Below, one piece after another: positions 1 through 10,230 of a DNA stretch of 64,000 nt. Position numbers and translations under genes: made by a program. Under the pieces are notes generated by a model. It did no database searches and had not been told where the DNA came from. It saw only the letters and a program-made list of their open reading frames with translations. The stretch's first letter is position 1. Each line of letters starts with the position of its first letter. The DNA lies in NCBI GenBank assembly GCA_013400975.1, contig WBMZ01005376.1:1-64000 (forward strand), given 5' to 3'. The DNA comes from Atrichornis clamosus (Eukaryota > Chordata > Aves > Passeriformes > Menuridae).

Positions 1-430
1 GGCCGGGCCGGGTCGGGTTGGGCCGGGCGCCGCCCGCGGCAGCGTCGGGTCACTGGGAGCGGCGTGGGCGGGGGCGCGGCCGGTGGCGGAGGCGGGCGGG
101 AGGTAGGTGCGTGTGCGTGTCTGCGTGTGTGTCTGCCTGTCTGCCTGCCTGTGTGTCTGTGTGTGCGGGGGCCGGCGCCGTGCGGGCAGGTGAGAGCCCC
201 GCGGGGAGGAGGTGGAGCAGGGGGAGGAGGAGCAGCAGGAGGAGGCGGCGGCGTGCTCCTGCCTGCCGGGGAGTGCGTGTGTGCCTGTGCGTGTCTGCGC
301 GCCGCTAACCTCTGTATCACTCGGGTCACTCGGTGGCGGGTGGATCCAGCGAGTCCCGGCGCCGGCGGGGATCGCTTTTCCCAGCGTGGCCGGCTCTCGC
401 TGAGGTCCCGAGAAGAGCGCGAGTGAGCAG
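1..430 (+). promoter_or_regulatory. TMEM74: CpG-island promoter and 5' UTR exon of TMEM74
   Basis: This stretch is very GC- and CpG-rich, in sharp contrast to the AT-rich DNA after about 550, and it sits directly upstream of the TMEM74 coding exon on the same strand. There is no TATA box. A perfect Zif268/EGR1-type GCGTGGGCG site lies at 62-70, overlapping a GC-box-like GGGCGGGGGCG run. A CpG-island, TATA-less promoter is usual for a neuronally expressed vertebrate gene. The transcription start cannot be fixed from sequence and may lie left of the window edge. ORFs seen here in several frames (for example 64-426) are GC-rich artefacts with no recognisable product. Confidence 0.7.
107..170 (+). 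repeat. TG/CTGT-rich simple repeat in the 5' UTR exon
   Basis: An alternating purine-pyrimidine tract of GTGT, TGCCTGTC and CGTG units lies inside the CpG island. Similar TG runs recur at 271-300. It is probably part of the TMEM74 5' UTR exon or the start of its intron, depending on which splice donor (102/103 or 189/190) is used. Such tracts can adopt Z-DNA and are length-variable. Confidence 0.75.
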
Positions 431-1155
431 CGGCTGTGAGCGATCACGTATGTGCTATAGGCGCACATGTGTTTCCTACGCATGCAACACATTTGTCGGG
501 CTGCAGGCTTCGCCCCGTGACACCGGGCAGCCTCGAGGGGGATGGGGCGCAAACGAAAGGGGTAATAACGAATTAATTGCAGATGAGAAATATCCGTCTT
601 TGAGTCTTCAGTCTTTGAGGCATAATTTCATTCCAAAAGCTCTTAAATGAATGGTAGATCTTACATAGGAAAGCACTGCTTTTCCCATAGGATTATCAGA
701 TTTCCACCGGAGAATACAGATCCTGGATTATTGAGCTACATGGGATTTGCGTGTTTCTTTCTAATTAGTCTGTGAATCCGAGTGTAAAATTCTTTATTTG
801 GAAGGGGGGGTGGGGAGTTACGTGCTACTAAAAGAACAGACATATCTTTTCTCTGACATTTTACACAGTTTGTCTGGTTATCCTGTGCTCTGTAGATACT
901 TACTGCCTTAATTGGATACTGGTGTCAAAGGTTGATTAGATTCCCTAATAGATTTTGGATGTGCAAGAGGATTGCAGTTTTAAATGCATGGTTAAAACAA
1001 TCGTGTTTGCCGTCTCCCCTCGAACAGTTGAGAGGAAGGCTGATGTATTACATTTGCATTATCTTCCCTTTGGTTTATTAATGTATCATCGTGAGGTTGT
1101 CGGGTTCGGTTTTGTTGTTGTTTTTTTCTTTCCCCCTCTGCTATTTCATTTGCAG
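190..1155 (+). other. TMEM74: Predicted 5' UTR intron of TMEM74
   Basis: A near-consensus donor GCAG/GTGAGAG puts the intron start at 190. A second good donor, GAG/GTAGGT, lies at 102/103 and could give a shorter exon 1. The acceptor is strong: a long T/C tract from about 1110 to 1150 leads into TTTGCAG ending at 1155. Human TMEM74 likewise has a non-coding first exon and its whole coding region in a later exon. The interior is AT-rich with no repeat or coding exon recognised. The ORF at 955-1170 runs through the polypyrimidine tract and is not considered a gene. Intron boundaries are predicted, not proven. Confidence 0.6.
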
Positions 1156-1166
1156 ACCAAAAAGAA

Positions 1167-1247
1167 ATGAATGTCAGAGAGGATTTGTTTAATCATTTAA
1201 CAGCTGACACAAGCCTTGTCCATAACAAAACGTTGGTGAAGAAGTAG
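1167..1247 (+). promoter_or_regulatory. Upstream ORF (26 codons) in the TMEM74 leader
   Basis: This is the first ATG after the predicted splice acceptor. It opens a 26-codon frame that ends at TAG 1245-1247, in the same frame as TMEM74 and 114 bases before its ATG. A second, overlapping ATG at 1171 gives a 9-codon ORF ending at TAA 1198-1200. The in-frame TAG also shows that the TMEM74 protein cannot begin further upstream in this exon. Upstream ORFs of this kind usually dampen translation of the main frame; that effect is inferred here. Confidence 0.5.
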
Positions 1248-1320
1248 AAGATTTCTGGGATACAGCAGTGCCAGTACCGTGAAGTCGCTTCTGCAGGTCA
1301 GGAGCAGGATTTGCTGGAGG

Positions 1321-1329
1321 ATGCCGTAA
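1321..1329 (+). promoter_or_regulatory. Minimal upstream ORF Met-Pro-stop before TMEM74
   Basis: ATG CCG TAA lies 32 bases before the first TMEM74 ATG and in a different frame. A two-codon uORF with proline just before the stop is the sort of arrangement that can slow termination and limit reinitiation. It is the last of three uORFs in this leader. Its use depends on whether scanning ribosomes recognise this ATG (purine at -3, C at +4), which sequence alone cannot show. Confidence 0.4.
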
Positions 1330-1361
1330 CCCAGGAGTCGGGGCTCGCTGGGACGAGGTCG

Positions 1362-2318
1362 ATGGCTTGCATGGAGCTTTTCTACCTGGCCGAAGAGAGC
1401 AGACAGGTGCCCCTGGGCACTGCTACTGGCTGGAGCCTGCCCTCGCATCCCTATGAGCAGCAGCAGCATGAGGGGGGTGAGGTGGACCCCAGAGCAACAA
1501 CTGCTGTGGCAGCCCTGCACTGTGAAAGGCATTGCAAGCCCTTGCAGAGGGGCCCTGTGGCTGAGCCCCCGCTGCCTCCCCAGCCTTCCTCCCTGGGCAG
1601 CTCACCCCAGGAGCACCCTGCATCCTCCAGCACCTCCCAGCCCTGCCACCCAGCCGAGCGCTTGCCCAGGGAAGAGGACGGAGGGAAGAAGAAAGCCTGC
1701 TGCTGTGCCCAGGAACTCGAGACATCATTCACATATGTGGATGAAAATGTAAATCTGGATCATGCAAGAAGTTCCCCCACTCCTACTGGCAGCCACTGCC
1801 AGGATGCCCCTCTGCAGCAGCATTCCTGCAGGGAGTTGCCACCTGAATGGGTGCACGATTCTCCTTCTCTGGTCTCCGAGGAGGACGATGCTGCCTCGGA
1901 GGCAGCGGCTGGGAAATCTGTTGACTATGGGTTCATCAGTGCCATTTTGTTCCTGGTTAGTGGCATTTTGCTGGTGATAATTTCCTATGTGGTACCCAGA
2001 GATGTGACTGTGGATCCCAACACCGTGGCTGCCCGGGAGATGGAGAGGCTGGAGAACGAGAGCGCGAGGATCGGTGCTCACTTGGACCGCTGTGTTATCG
2101 CTGGGCTGTGTCTCTTAACCCTGGGGGGCGTGGTGCTCTCCAGCCTGCTGATGATGTCCATGTGGAAAGGGGAGCTGTACCGGAGGAGCAGGTTTGCATC
2201 CTCCAAGGAGTCTGCAAAGCTCTATGGATCTTTCAATTTCAGAATGAAGTCTGGAGCAAACGATAATATGCTTGAGTTGTCGTTAGTTGAGGAAGATGTG
2301 CTTGCCATAGATAATTAG
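1362..2318 (+). CDS. TMEM74: Transmembrane protein 74 (TMEM74), autophagy-linked two-pass membrane protein
   Basis: This is a 318-residue, single-exon protein that I recognise as TMEM74; the human protein has 305 residues. The N-terminal half is polar, rich in Pro, Ser and Gln, and poorly conserved except for a block at residues 113-127 (CCCAQELETSFTYVD) that is nearly identical to human, and an acidic SEEDD patch before the membrane. Transmembrane helix 1 is at about 190-211 and helix 2 at about 245-267. They are joined by a conserved loop (VPRDVTVDPNTVAAREMERL...) and followed by a conserved cytosolic tail (WKGELYRR, then KLYGSFNFRMK, ending ELSLVEED). In mammals TMEM74 resides on lysosomes and autophagosomes, promotes autophagy, and is enriched in brain. 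The start chosen is the first in-frame ATG after the stop at 1245. The ATG at 1371 (MELFYLAEE, 315 residues) matches the human start MELHYLA better. Both have T at -3 and G at +4, so either or both could be used. No frameshift or lost motif is visible. Confidence 0.95.
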   Translation: MACMELFYLAEESRQVPLGTATGWSLPSHPYEQQQHEGGEVDPRATTAVAALHCERHCKPLQRGPVAEPPLPPQPSSLGSSPQEHPASSSTSQPCHPAERLPREEDGGKKKACCCAQELETSFTYVDENVNLDHARSSPTPTGSHCQDAPLQQHSCRELPPEWVHDSPSLVSEEDDAASEAAAGKSVDYGFISAILFLVSGILLVIISYVVPRDVTVDPNTVAAREMERLENESARIGAHLDRCVIAGLCLLTLGGVVLSSLLMMSMWKGELYRRSRFASSKESAKLYGSFNFRMKSGANDNMLELSLVEEDVLAIDN

Positions 2319-2536
2319 TGTGGTCGTGATTTTTAAGGGAGCATTTCTGCAGGAAACTATGTTTCATTAAAGAAAGCAGATGCAGCTAAAGGTAGCTGGT
2401 GATGCAGTTTATTTGTCTGACAAGAATGGTTTTATCTTAAGCTCTATAATCAAATGTTTGCAGTATATGAGCACTTGTTGTAAAGGGGAAATGTGTCAGA
2501 GGAAATGCAAATGATATAAAATAATGAAAACCACTG

Positions 2537-2542
2537 AATAAA
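2537..2542 (+). terminator. Candidate proximal poly(A) signal of TMEM74
   Basis: A canonical AATAAA lies 219 bases after the TMEM74 stop and is followed by a T/GT-rich stretch (TTTGTGATAAG). A weaker ATTAAA is at 2366-2371. Other AATAAA hexamers occur further down (3402, 6531, 7616), so the real 3' end is uncertain and the 3' UTR may be longer. Confidence 0.4.
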
Positions 2543-5500
2543 AAGAGATTTGTGATAAGTAGGTTCCTCAGATACTCGTTTATCCTAATATAAAACATTC
2601 CACTGGTATCTTGCCTATACAATTTTCTTATTATTCCCGTATAGAACAGGAATGACCTTGACACTTTGGAAGCTGTTAATTATTGAAGCCTACAGGATTA
2701 TTAAGTCTACTTGATAGAATGTTAAGAAGCAGGATCAACAATCAAATAGCAGGGCTAATATTTTATTAAGAGAGATGTGTTTTTATTCTTTAATTTTAAG
2801 CAGATCCCTTCAGTTGAGTGACAGCTATGGGAAGAAAGAACACCACTTGGTCATGACTGGCCACAAACCTCCCATATTTTCAAACAATTGTACAATTAGT
2901 GATGATTATTTAAAATATAAAATAAGAGGCAAAGGGCAGGAAACCATATGGCTCGTGGTATTGGTAAGAGACAAAAGGCTCTTTCATCTTGAGGTCAGTG
3001 GCTCCATTTCAGTTCAGATTAGCAATGATTGATAGTTACTAGCTTCTGATAGCTATAGTGACCCATATAAAAGAAGTTTAGTTCCTGGTAGACAGATGTC
3101 TTCGTATGAAAACTGCCATAACTTGAATTAACAGACCTCTTGTTCAGAGTCTCAAAAGACCCAAAGAGTGAAAAAGCATGGGGATGCTGAGACTGAACAC
3201 TTCTCCTTCAGTACAGATGCCAGAAGAAATTCAGGCTCAGCTGCAGGGCTTTGCTTATGCTGGAGCTGTCTGCATCTTGTTAGTCCTTTCTGAAACTTCA
3301 GTTTTATGTCACTAGACTGTCAGCCTTCTCATGACCAGCAAGGAAAGGTCAGGAAGGAGCACTCTGAGGCTCGTTCAGTAAAACCCAATTTATTTGCAAA
3401 AAATAAATCATCAGGAAATACAGAGGTTAAGTATCAAGCAGTTTACTGGTTGACATGAGACTTACTTAACATAGGGGATGATCAAGAGTATATGTTGCTA
3501 TTAATCTCGGTTCCATGGCACTGTAGCCAAAAACCTGTACCACTGATGCTATTTGCTTTATTATCAGCCAGTTCTGTGGAACAATGACGTTATGTTCTTG
3601 CAGTGCTGAGAAAACCCACAAAAACTGTTCAATGTACTGTCAGTTCTACTGAGCGGGGTTAATATGTATATCTTATTAACATGTATATGTACATTATATA
3701 TGTATCTGTCCCTGACAAAGCCAGACACGAGTGAAAAGCTCTGTCTGTGCAGTCTTTGGCTGCAGTCTGCATAGAAACACGTGCTTCACTATGACGGCCT
3801 TGGCAGTTGTGAGTTAAGCCTCAGATATCAGGAATATGAATTGTTTTTTAAATGATACTTTTTTTCCCCACTGTGACATACACGAGAAGAGTTCTCTTGG
3901 GAAGGGGTGAGGAGATCTCCTTTATGTTCCCTTTACCCAGGAGTATGTGGCAGCACAAAGTTCAGAATAACAAGTGGATGGTGGAAACATGGGTTCCTCA
4001 CAGAGAGATACTGAACGCTATTTTGCCGCCTGGTTCCTCATTCCCCCTTCTCTGGCTGTTTATGTCAGGAGGCAAGTGCAGCCCCCAAGTCTGACTCAAC
4101 TAGTTCAGTCCCTGGTGCTTGCTGGCTGCGAGTGCTGGCACAGGTGCTTTTGACCCAGGGCCCAAGGAGCTGCTCTGCTCCAGATTCAGACCTTTGGTCA
4201 GTACCATAGTGGGGTACCCTGGCCCCCCAAAAAAGTTGCTGCTTCAGATGTTCTCTGCTCTAACCACTGCTTTAGTTCAACGTTACTGAGTAATTAAATG
4301 AGCTGCCTTATTAGGGGATGCTGCTGCCTAGTAGATGATTCTCCCATCTTGTGTCATATACACAGTGTGTTCACAGGCAGTAACTTCACAGCGACCAGCA
4401 TCTCCACAGGCATCTCTGAAGAGCTTAGATCCCTCTGGAAGTGCCGTCAGGGATTCTGGATCGAATCTCTAGGGTAAATACATAAAATAGCTTCCAGATA
4501 TAAGAAGAAACCTTCAGCCTGTTGTGATCAGTGCATGTGAGGAAGGAATTAGCCTGAGAAGCAGGATACAGAGGAGGGAGGTTCCTCCTTAGTTGGCCTT
4601 GGCCCTGTGTGGACTGTGCCTGCAGGGCTTGACACATTGCTCAAGGTGGGTCAGTGGCGACAGTGCTTCCTCTCATCCTGCTCTGAGGATCAGAAGGGGC
4701 TGGCCGTGGCCTGCAGAGGTCCAGGGAAAGCCATGCCGGGCAAGAGGGCAAATGGAGCTGAGCTGGGGTCAGCAAGATGGTGTAAGGTGGGGGATGGATA
4801 TCTCGGGGGATGAAAACTCTTTCACCTGCCTGGGCCCCTAGCAGGAATCACTGTTCTCACCTACATGACAAGCTCTAAAACTGAGGCTGGTGGTTTTGAG
4901 AGCTATTATTTTTATTTTTTAATTATACATATGCATGAAATTGGAATACATTCCATTATTGCAGAAAGATGACAGCTAAAGCTGTATGGATCACGGATTT
5001 CTTGTAGGAACCATGACATGCCTTAATGCTGATTATTAGCACTAGAAAAAGGAACGCTCCCCTAACTGTCAGTATGTTATTGTCAAGTGAGAAGTTTTCT
5101 GACACTTTGTAAAATGCCTGTCACAGATCATGAGCCTGCAATACTTTAATGAACCCTGAATTTTTCCCTGAGCATTTTAAGGAAACATTAGTCAACCTAA
5201 TAATCTAAATATACTCTGCAGAAGTGTGAGGAGTAAGAAAATTTAAACAACAGGACTAACAGAGTTTCTTTATTTTGGTGTAAATGTGTGCTATGAGAGA
5301 GCTGAAGGAAGGCCTTTAGAGTGCAGAAATTTAACAGATAAAAACACTCAGGACATTTCTCTGATCATCTTTACAAATTACAGCATGGTGTGTGTTGGTG
5401 GTGTGATAAAAAACCTCTGGACTCTCAGGTTCTCGTGCTGTGAAACCCAGGACAGACAGAAACCAAAGTGCTTGCTGTCTGGTGGCCAATGGTGGAAATG

Positions 5501-5900
5501 AATGTATGAGCTCAGGGGCCAGTGGACAAGCCTTCGCACTTTTCACCTCATACGAGGCGGTACCAAAGGCTGAGGCCAAGGGACAGTGATTGCTCTGTCA
5601 TGCACCCTAGCAATTTGACTTCCCCTGCTCAAGATTTAAATGCTTTAAAGGTACAAATGTGAGAAGACTTGTTGGTGTTTTTTTCATTTCCTGGGCTAAA
5701 ATTGTCACATGACTCATTGGAGAGCTTTCTCCTTTTTTCACGAACTAAATTTTGGGATATACCAAGTGGGTTTTAGGTGCCCTCTAAACATATCAGGATT
5801 CTGAGTATAGATTTCCGAGTACCCTGGAAACACATCAGGATTTGTGCCCTTAGTCAGTTTATTTCTGACCAACCCCAACCACCAAACGTGATGCTTTCCC
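2543..5900. other. Non-coding DNA downstream of TMEM74
   Basis: This is AT-rich sequence with stop codons in every frame and no repeat family I can identify. Part of it could be TMEM74 3' UTR if a distal poly(A) site is used. Short ORFs here, such as those at 2775-3032 and 5286-5501, lack any recognisable motif or codon pattern and are treated as chance. Confidence 0.6.
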
Positions 5901-7620
5901 ATTTTCTACCTCATGACATGTCTGCTGGCTGGGCCCAGCCCTAGTCTCTGCCTTCCCACTGGAGGGGCCCCGGAGGTGTCCGTGCTTCCCTGAACTGTGG
6001 GAAGGGAGGCTTCCCCACACTGAGGTGACAGCTGCCAGTGTCCAGCTCCCTGCTGCTCGAACAGCTCCTGCTGACCTGTGTTCTCAGTTCCTTTTTCTCG
6101 ATCAGACACTGTGGCCAAGGCAGGCCATTGGGAGCTGCATGGCACCTGCTGGAGATGCTCATCGGAATGGAGGCTGTCGCCTCACGGTGCCAGCCCCTCA
6201 TGGCACTGGTGCCCAGCGTGGCTCCCACCAGCCTCGCCTGCTCCTGCCAGCCTGAAGCCGGCCCCGTGGCAGAAATGTCTAAGACTCTCCCAGGAAGCTA
6301 CGCTGGGTTGTTGCTGAGTTTTTATGTGTTTACAATTTTTTAGTCTTTGTAATTATTTCTAAAATCTGTTTGCAATGAGTATAAAGTTTACTGACTAGGA
6401 AGGCAACTGGTTTAATCTTGTAAAACTCTTTGACCCACAACAGGGCAAAACATCACAGTGCATCGTGACCTGTTCAGTAGTGCATTTGATGCCTTATTAC
6501 AACCGCAGCTGCGTTCTGTACAGAGTGAAAAATAAAAGTCTGTGAAGCCGAGCACTGTCGTCATGGGCTTCTTTGCTCCTTGCTGGTTCCACTGGCTGGC
6601 TCTTGCCTGCCGTGCCATGGGCTCAGTCCCTAATCCTCAGCGGCCAGGAGCGCACGTAGGCAGCAGGGCCGCCTGGCACAGGCGGCGCTGGATCGGACTG
6701 TGCGGCACACCAAGCCTGTCCCCTGCTCACCTCTCCATCGTGTCCCTGCTGCCAGTCCTTCCCAGACAGACGTGCCAAGCAAGGCAGAGTTTCAAACCCT
6801 GCTGCATATGTGTCCAACCCAATTCGATACAACCAGGACAAAAAAGAGAAAAGGAGGGTAGGAGCAGTCAGGGCTGTGTGAGCAGGCAGCCAGGGAGGTG
6901 CTGTGGCAGGAGTTGGGTGTTGAGCCCCTGTTCACCATCACCACATGCATGACCACTTCAGTATCACATCTTCAGTTTGGTCTGGCTTTGCCATGGCCAG
7001 GGCAGGAGGGCAGACAGTGCTGGGCCCGGTGCCAGCCATGGTGATTGATGATGGGTGGACATGCAGTTCCCAGAAAGCACTGGAGGTGATGGGTGATGCA
7101 GGGAGATCCAGGAGCTGTGTTCCCGGCGGTCTGTGGGGTGGGCATGGCCACCCCAGTGTCAGCTTCGCCTCCCCATGCAGAAGAGCTGTGCCAGAGTGGG
7201 CACCAATGGGAGGGCGCTGGTGCAGGGCCAGCAGCAGCCAGTGCCAGCAGCTGAGCAGAACCTCTGGGGAGCCACAGCTTTCTCCTGGCTGACTTTTTTT
7301 GTTTCTCTCAGGTCTCCAGTGTATGTCAGTTAAGCACCTTAACCACCTTTGACAACGTGTACTCCCTCCCAAATGCGATACGAAGGTATGCCATGCAGGT
7401 TATGCCTCGTAAGGCCGCTTTTCATTCTGGTGTGACAGGATCAGGCCTTTCCCTGCCGCTGTCGAGTGAATCACCACGCAGGTGGGAGTGCTGTGACGGG
7501 TGCGGATCCAGGCTGGAGCAGGGGCTGTCTGCTCTTATTACCTGTTTCCACAGAACTGAGTACAACGGGGCCCCAGTTCGCAATTCAGGTTTCAGTCTGT
7601 TACTGCTACAGCAGTAATAA
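5900..7620. other. GC-rich non-coding stretch with possible distal poly(A) site
   Basis: Two GC-rich patches (about 5930-6290 and 6590-7300) flank an AT-richer stretch. That stretch ends in GTGAAAAATAAAAGTCTG, with AATAAA at 6531-6536 followed by T/G-rich sequence, which resembles an mRNA 3' end. Overlapping ORFs of 70-144 codons occur on both strands here, which is what GC-rich DNA gives by chance. None has a recognisable domain. The patches could be exons of a long TMEM74 3' UTR or of a non-coding RNA; nothing in the sequence decides this. Confidence 0.35.
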
Positions 7621-9414
7621 ACGTGTCCCAGAAGTGGTCAAATCGGCTGCATCGACTGCCCTGATGCCAAGTGTAACCTATGGTGTGGAACTGATGGTTA
7701 GCAAGAGGTTAAGAGAGTAGATGTATTTATAGATATGACAATCTATCAGCTTAAAGAACTGGGAGGGTTTCTAACTGAAAGCAAACACACAAATTCACTT
7801 TTACTCTTTTTGCAGGTTTCTTCTTATCTTTTTAAATTTTGAAGGTTTCAATGTCATGTACTGTATTCACAGGGGCTTTTTTCCCCGTGGTTATGAGCCC
7901 TGGCAAGGTCAAGAGTCCTATTGACTGTAGGGAGATGGAACTTCTCTGATTTTATCAGTTTAAATTAAATTGTGACTGTTAAAAATTTGCATAACCCCAA
8001 AAATGAATGAGAACCTCTTATTTGAAATGAACCTGGTTAACATTTTTTTGTGTAAATGTAAATACAGTGCCCACTGTAGAAACTGAGCCAAATAATGCAT
8101 GTTTTAATTAGATTTTTTTTAAAAATTCATAGTTAAAATACTTCTGCAGACTTGCTGTATTAAAGGCTTTTAAAGAGTTCTCTGCTTATTTAGGTGTAGA
8201 TTTGCCTGCCAGTGCATATGGTAAAAAATACTGAGCTATTGCCATTAACTGAGCTGCACGTGACAGGCATTTGGCCATTGCTGTGAATGAGAGTATTACA
8301 ACCTAGCACGTGTGGTTATTATTCACCTGCACCCAGTGTGTAACCACAGACCACTCAAAGTTCCTCCATCTGCATCAAGTAATGAGATGCTGAGCAGCAT
8401 GATGCATCATGTTTTCAAAAAGTCTCCTGCACACAGATACTGAAGCTCTGTACAGAACATATAGTGCCCCCATTTTGCAGGTGAAGTGAGTCACTTCCTC
8501 TGCCCAGGGAACCGGCTGGAGAGCTGGAGAACCAAGGTTTCTTAAGCCCCAGTCCAGCACTCCAGAAAGGGCTTAATTAATACAGAATCACTAGAATAAA
8601 TTAATCCGAAAGGGACGGCAAATATATTTTTTTTCTGGAGGATGACATTAAAGTTTAATTTAAAGTACAACATAATTTTTTAAAAATCTAGAAAAGTCAA
8701 CCCAAACTAATTTTGCTAATATTTGGAGGAATTTGGAGAAGGTTTTGCACATTGAAGGCATTTGTATTATAGTAAGAGTTAGGGGATTTTCAAGGCATAA
8801 AAAAATCAATAGGCTTCTGTTGAAATAATAAAACAGATATCTTTATATCAGCACAAAAGGCTTCTCTTTTCCAATAATTGCTTCTGTTTTGACAGATATG
8901 TATGCAGGGAAATTTAGCTATTGTTGAATAAAACATTTCCAGAAGCAAAATTGATTAAGTCCCTTTTATAGAGGAAAAAATCGATTCTTCCCATTAGAAG
9001 AATCTAAAAGATGTTGATCAGCTAGAAATGTAAATAAAGTTCTTTAAACACTATTCTCCAAGAGCAGTGTATCCATCTACTTGAGATTGTCTTGTCTCTT
9101 TATAGCTTAAAATAAATTTGGTTGAACTCTAACATGAAGCAGCTTCTGACAAACTAGCCAGAGTAACTGTTCTCTAATGTAAATAGTATCAAGTAGCTAT
9201 CCTGACATTTTGGTATTGCTTTCCTCAAGGATTAGCTGTTCATTAAATGAATGTATATGTGATAACAATATATTCAGGCTGGGAGTAAAAATCTATTCAC
9301 TGAAAGGCAGAGCAGTAGAAAGTATGTGACTATTTTCAGTTTCTATGTATTATCTTCTGATTTCATGTAATAAAGACAGCACTTTCAAGATCTCTTGATT
9401 AGTAATTGTTGAAG
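7621..9414. other. AT-rich intergenic DNA, no gene seen
   Basis: AT-rich DNA with many poly-A and poly-T runs. No repeat family, RNA gene or coding exon was recognised. Confidence 0.6.
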
Positions 9415-9645
9415 GGTATTAAGGGTCACGGAGGGCTATTAACAGAAGGATGCAAAGTCTCTAGCTCTGTAAGTCCCTAAGCTTCTGATTGCTAAGAGCT
9501 GAGAGAATATGCTGGTGTGTGCTTGCCCTTCACTTGGTTTTAGATACAGCTGTAAGTGCTGCAGGCTACTATCTGAGACTATTGTGTGATAGATGGATCT
9601 TTGATTTGATCCAGCCTGACCCTGTGTTTTCAGAACTTTATGCTT
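9415..9645 (+). mobile_element. Ancient CR1-type LINE, 3' end fragment
   Basis: The stretch GTCTCTAGCTCTG...CTTCTGATTGC and then GATGGATCTTTGATTTGATC follow, in order, the 3' end of the old CR1 family common in turtles and crocodilians, whose consensus I recall as GATGGACCTTTGGTCTGACC. Divergence is heavy, implying insertion before modern birds. The same family appears in the opposite orientation at about 26.05-26.47 kb. Ends are approximate. The ORF at 9489-9752 runs through this repeat and is not a gene. Confidence 0.55.
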
Positions 9646-9744
9646 TGCCTATAGGTACAATACCAAGTAGTTGCTTGCCACCGTGGCTTCCTAAAGAAGG
9701 AGTCAATATGCCAGAGTCTTACCTTTGTTTTACCCTCTTACAGG

Positions 9745-10195
9745 AATGGTAACCATGGCTGGAAGAGCTCTTCAGATGTCATTTTCCAGTCTTCTGGAAC
9801 TTTCACCCCTCATCAGCCCTCAAAGATGATTGCTTATGGCTGTGAAATTGCTTTACTCAATTCTCTGAGCACTCTGGGGTGAATTTTATAAGGCTCACAT
9901 GATTTGAAGATACATTATCCATGTAGCCTCTTTTGCTCTCTACCAGCCTAAGTTGTTAACAAGTTCTGAAGTCTATGGATAGTCTGAATAGTTTTAGATT
10001 TTTTAATGAGGTAAAGAAAGGCTGAAACACTTCAGCCTTCTCAATGTAATTTTCAATTGTGTTCCTGTCTTCCTTCCCACAAAAGAGAAAATCTGTTCTT
10101 TCTTTGTCTTTTTTTTTTCTTTCTAGTATAAATATAGAATACTTCTTTATGACCTTTTTTTCTCTTCTATTAGGATCTCACTTGTTTACCTCCCC
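9745..10195 (-). mobile_element. Decayed CR1-type LINE ORF2 (reverse transcriptase) fragment
   Basis: Read on the minus strand, the DNA resembles the N-terminal part of the CR1 reverse transcriptase. The conserved block that normally reads GPDxIHPRVLRELA is recognisable as a P-E-C/V-L-R/S-E remnant, followed by the GEVPEDW region near 9800. Frameshifts and stops interrupt it. Reading rightward on the plus strand, CACTTCAGCCTTCTCAATG and CTTCCTTCCCAC continue the consensus to about 10195. It is inactive and old, and lies in inverted orientation beside the CR1 3' fragment at 9.4-9.6 kb. The family assignment is from recall. Confidence 0.6.
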
Positions 10196-10213
10196 AAAAG
10201 AAAAAGAAAATAT

Positions 10214-10230
10214 TATATATATATATATAT
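10214..10230. repeat. (TA)n dinucleotide microsatellite
   Basis: An uninterrupted alternating TA run of 17 bases lies at the right edge of the decayed CR1 fragment. It is short and probably polymorphic. Confidence 0.9.

Noticed and set aside
64..426. 120-codon ORF in the CpG island
   Set aside because: GC-rich, stop-poor sequence; the peptide is Gly/Arg/Cys-rich from simple repeats, and a splice donor lies within it.
1197..1752. Minus-strand and alternate-frame ORFs of 93-118 codons over the TMEM74 exon
   Set aside because: They are shadows of the GC-rich TMEM74 coding frame, which has clear homology.
5906..7372. Overlapping ORFs of 70-144 codons on both strands near 6-7.4 kb
   Set aside because: High GC explains the lack of stops; no domain, no consistent frame, and both strands open over the same bases.
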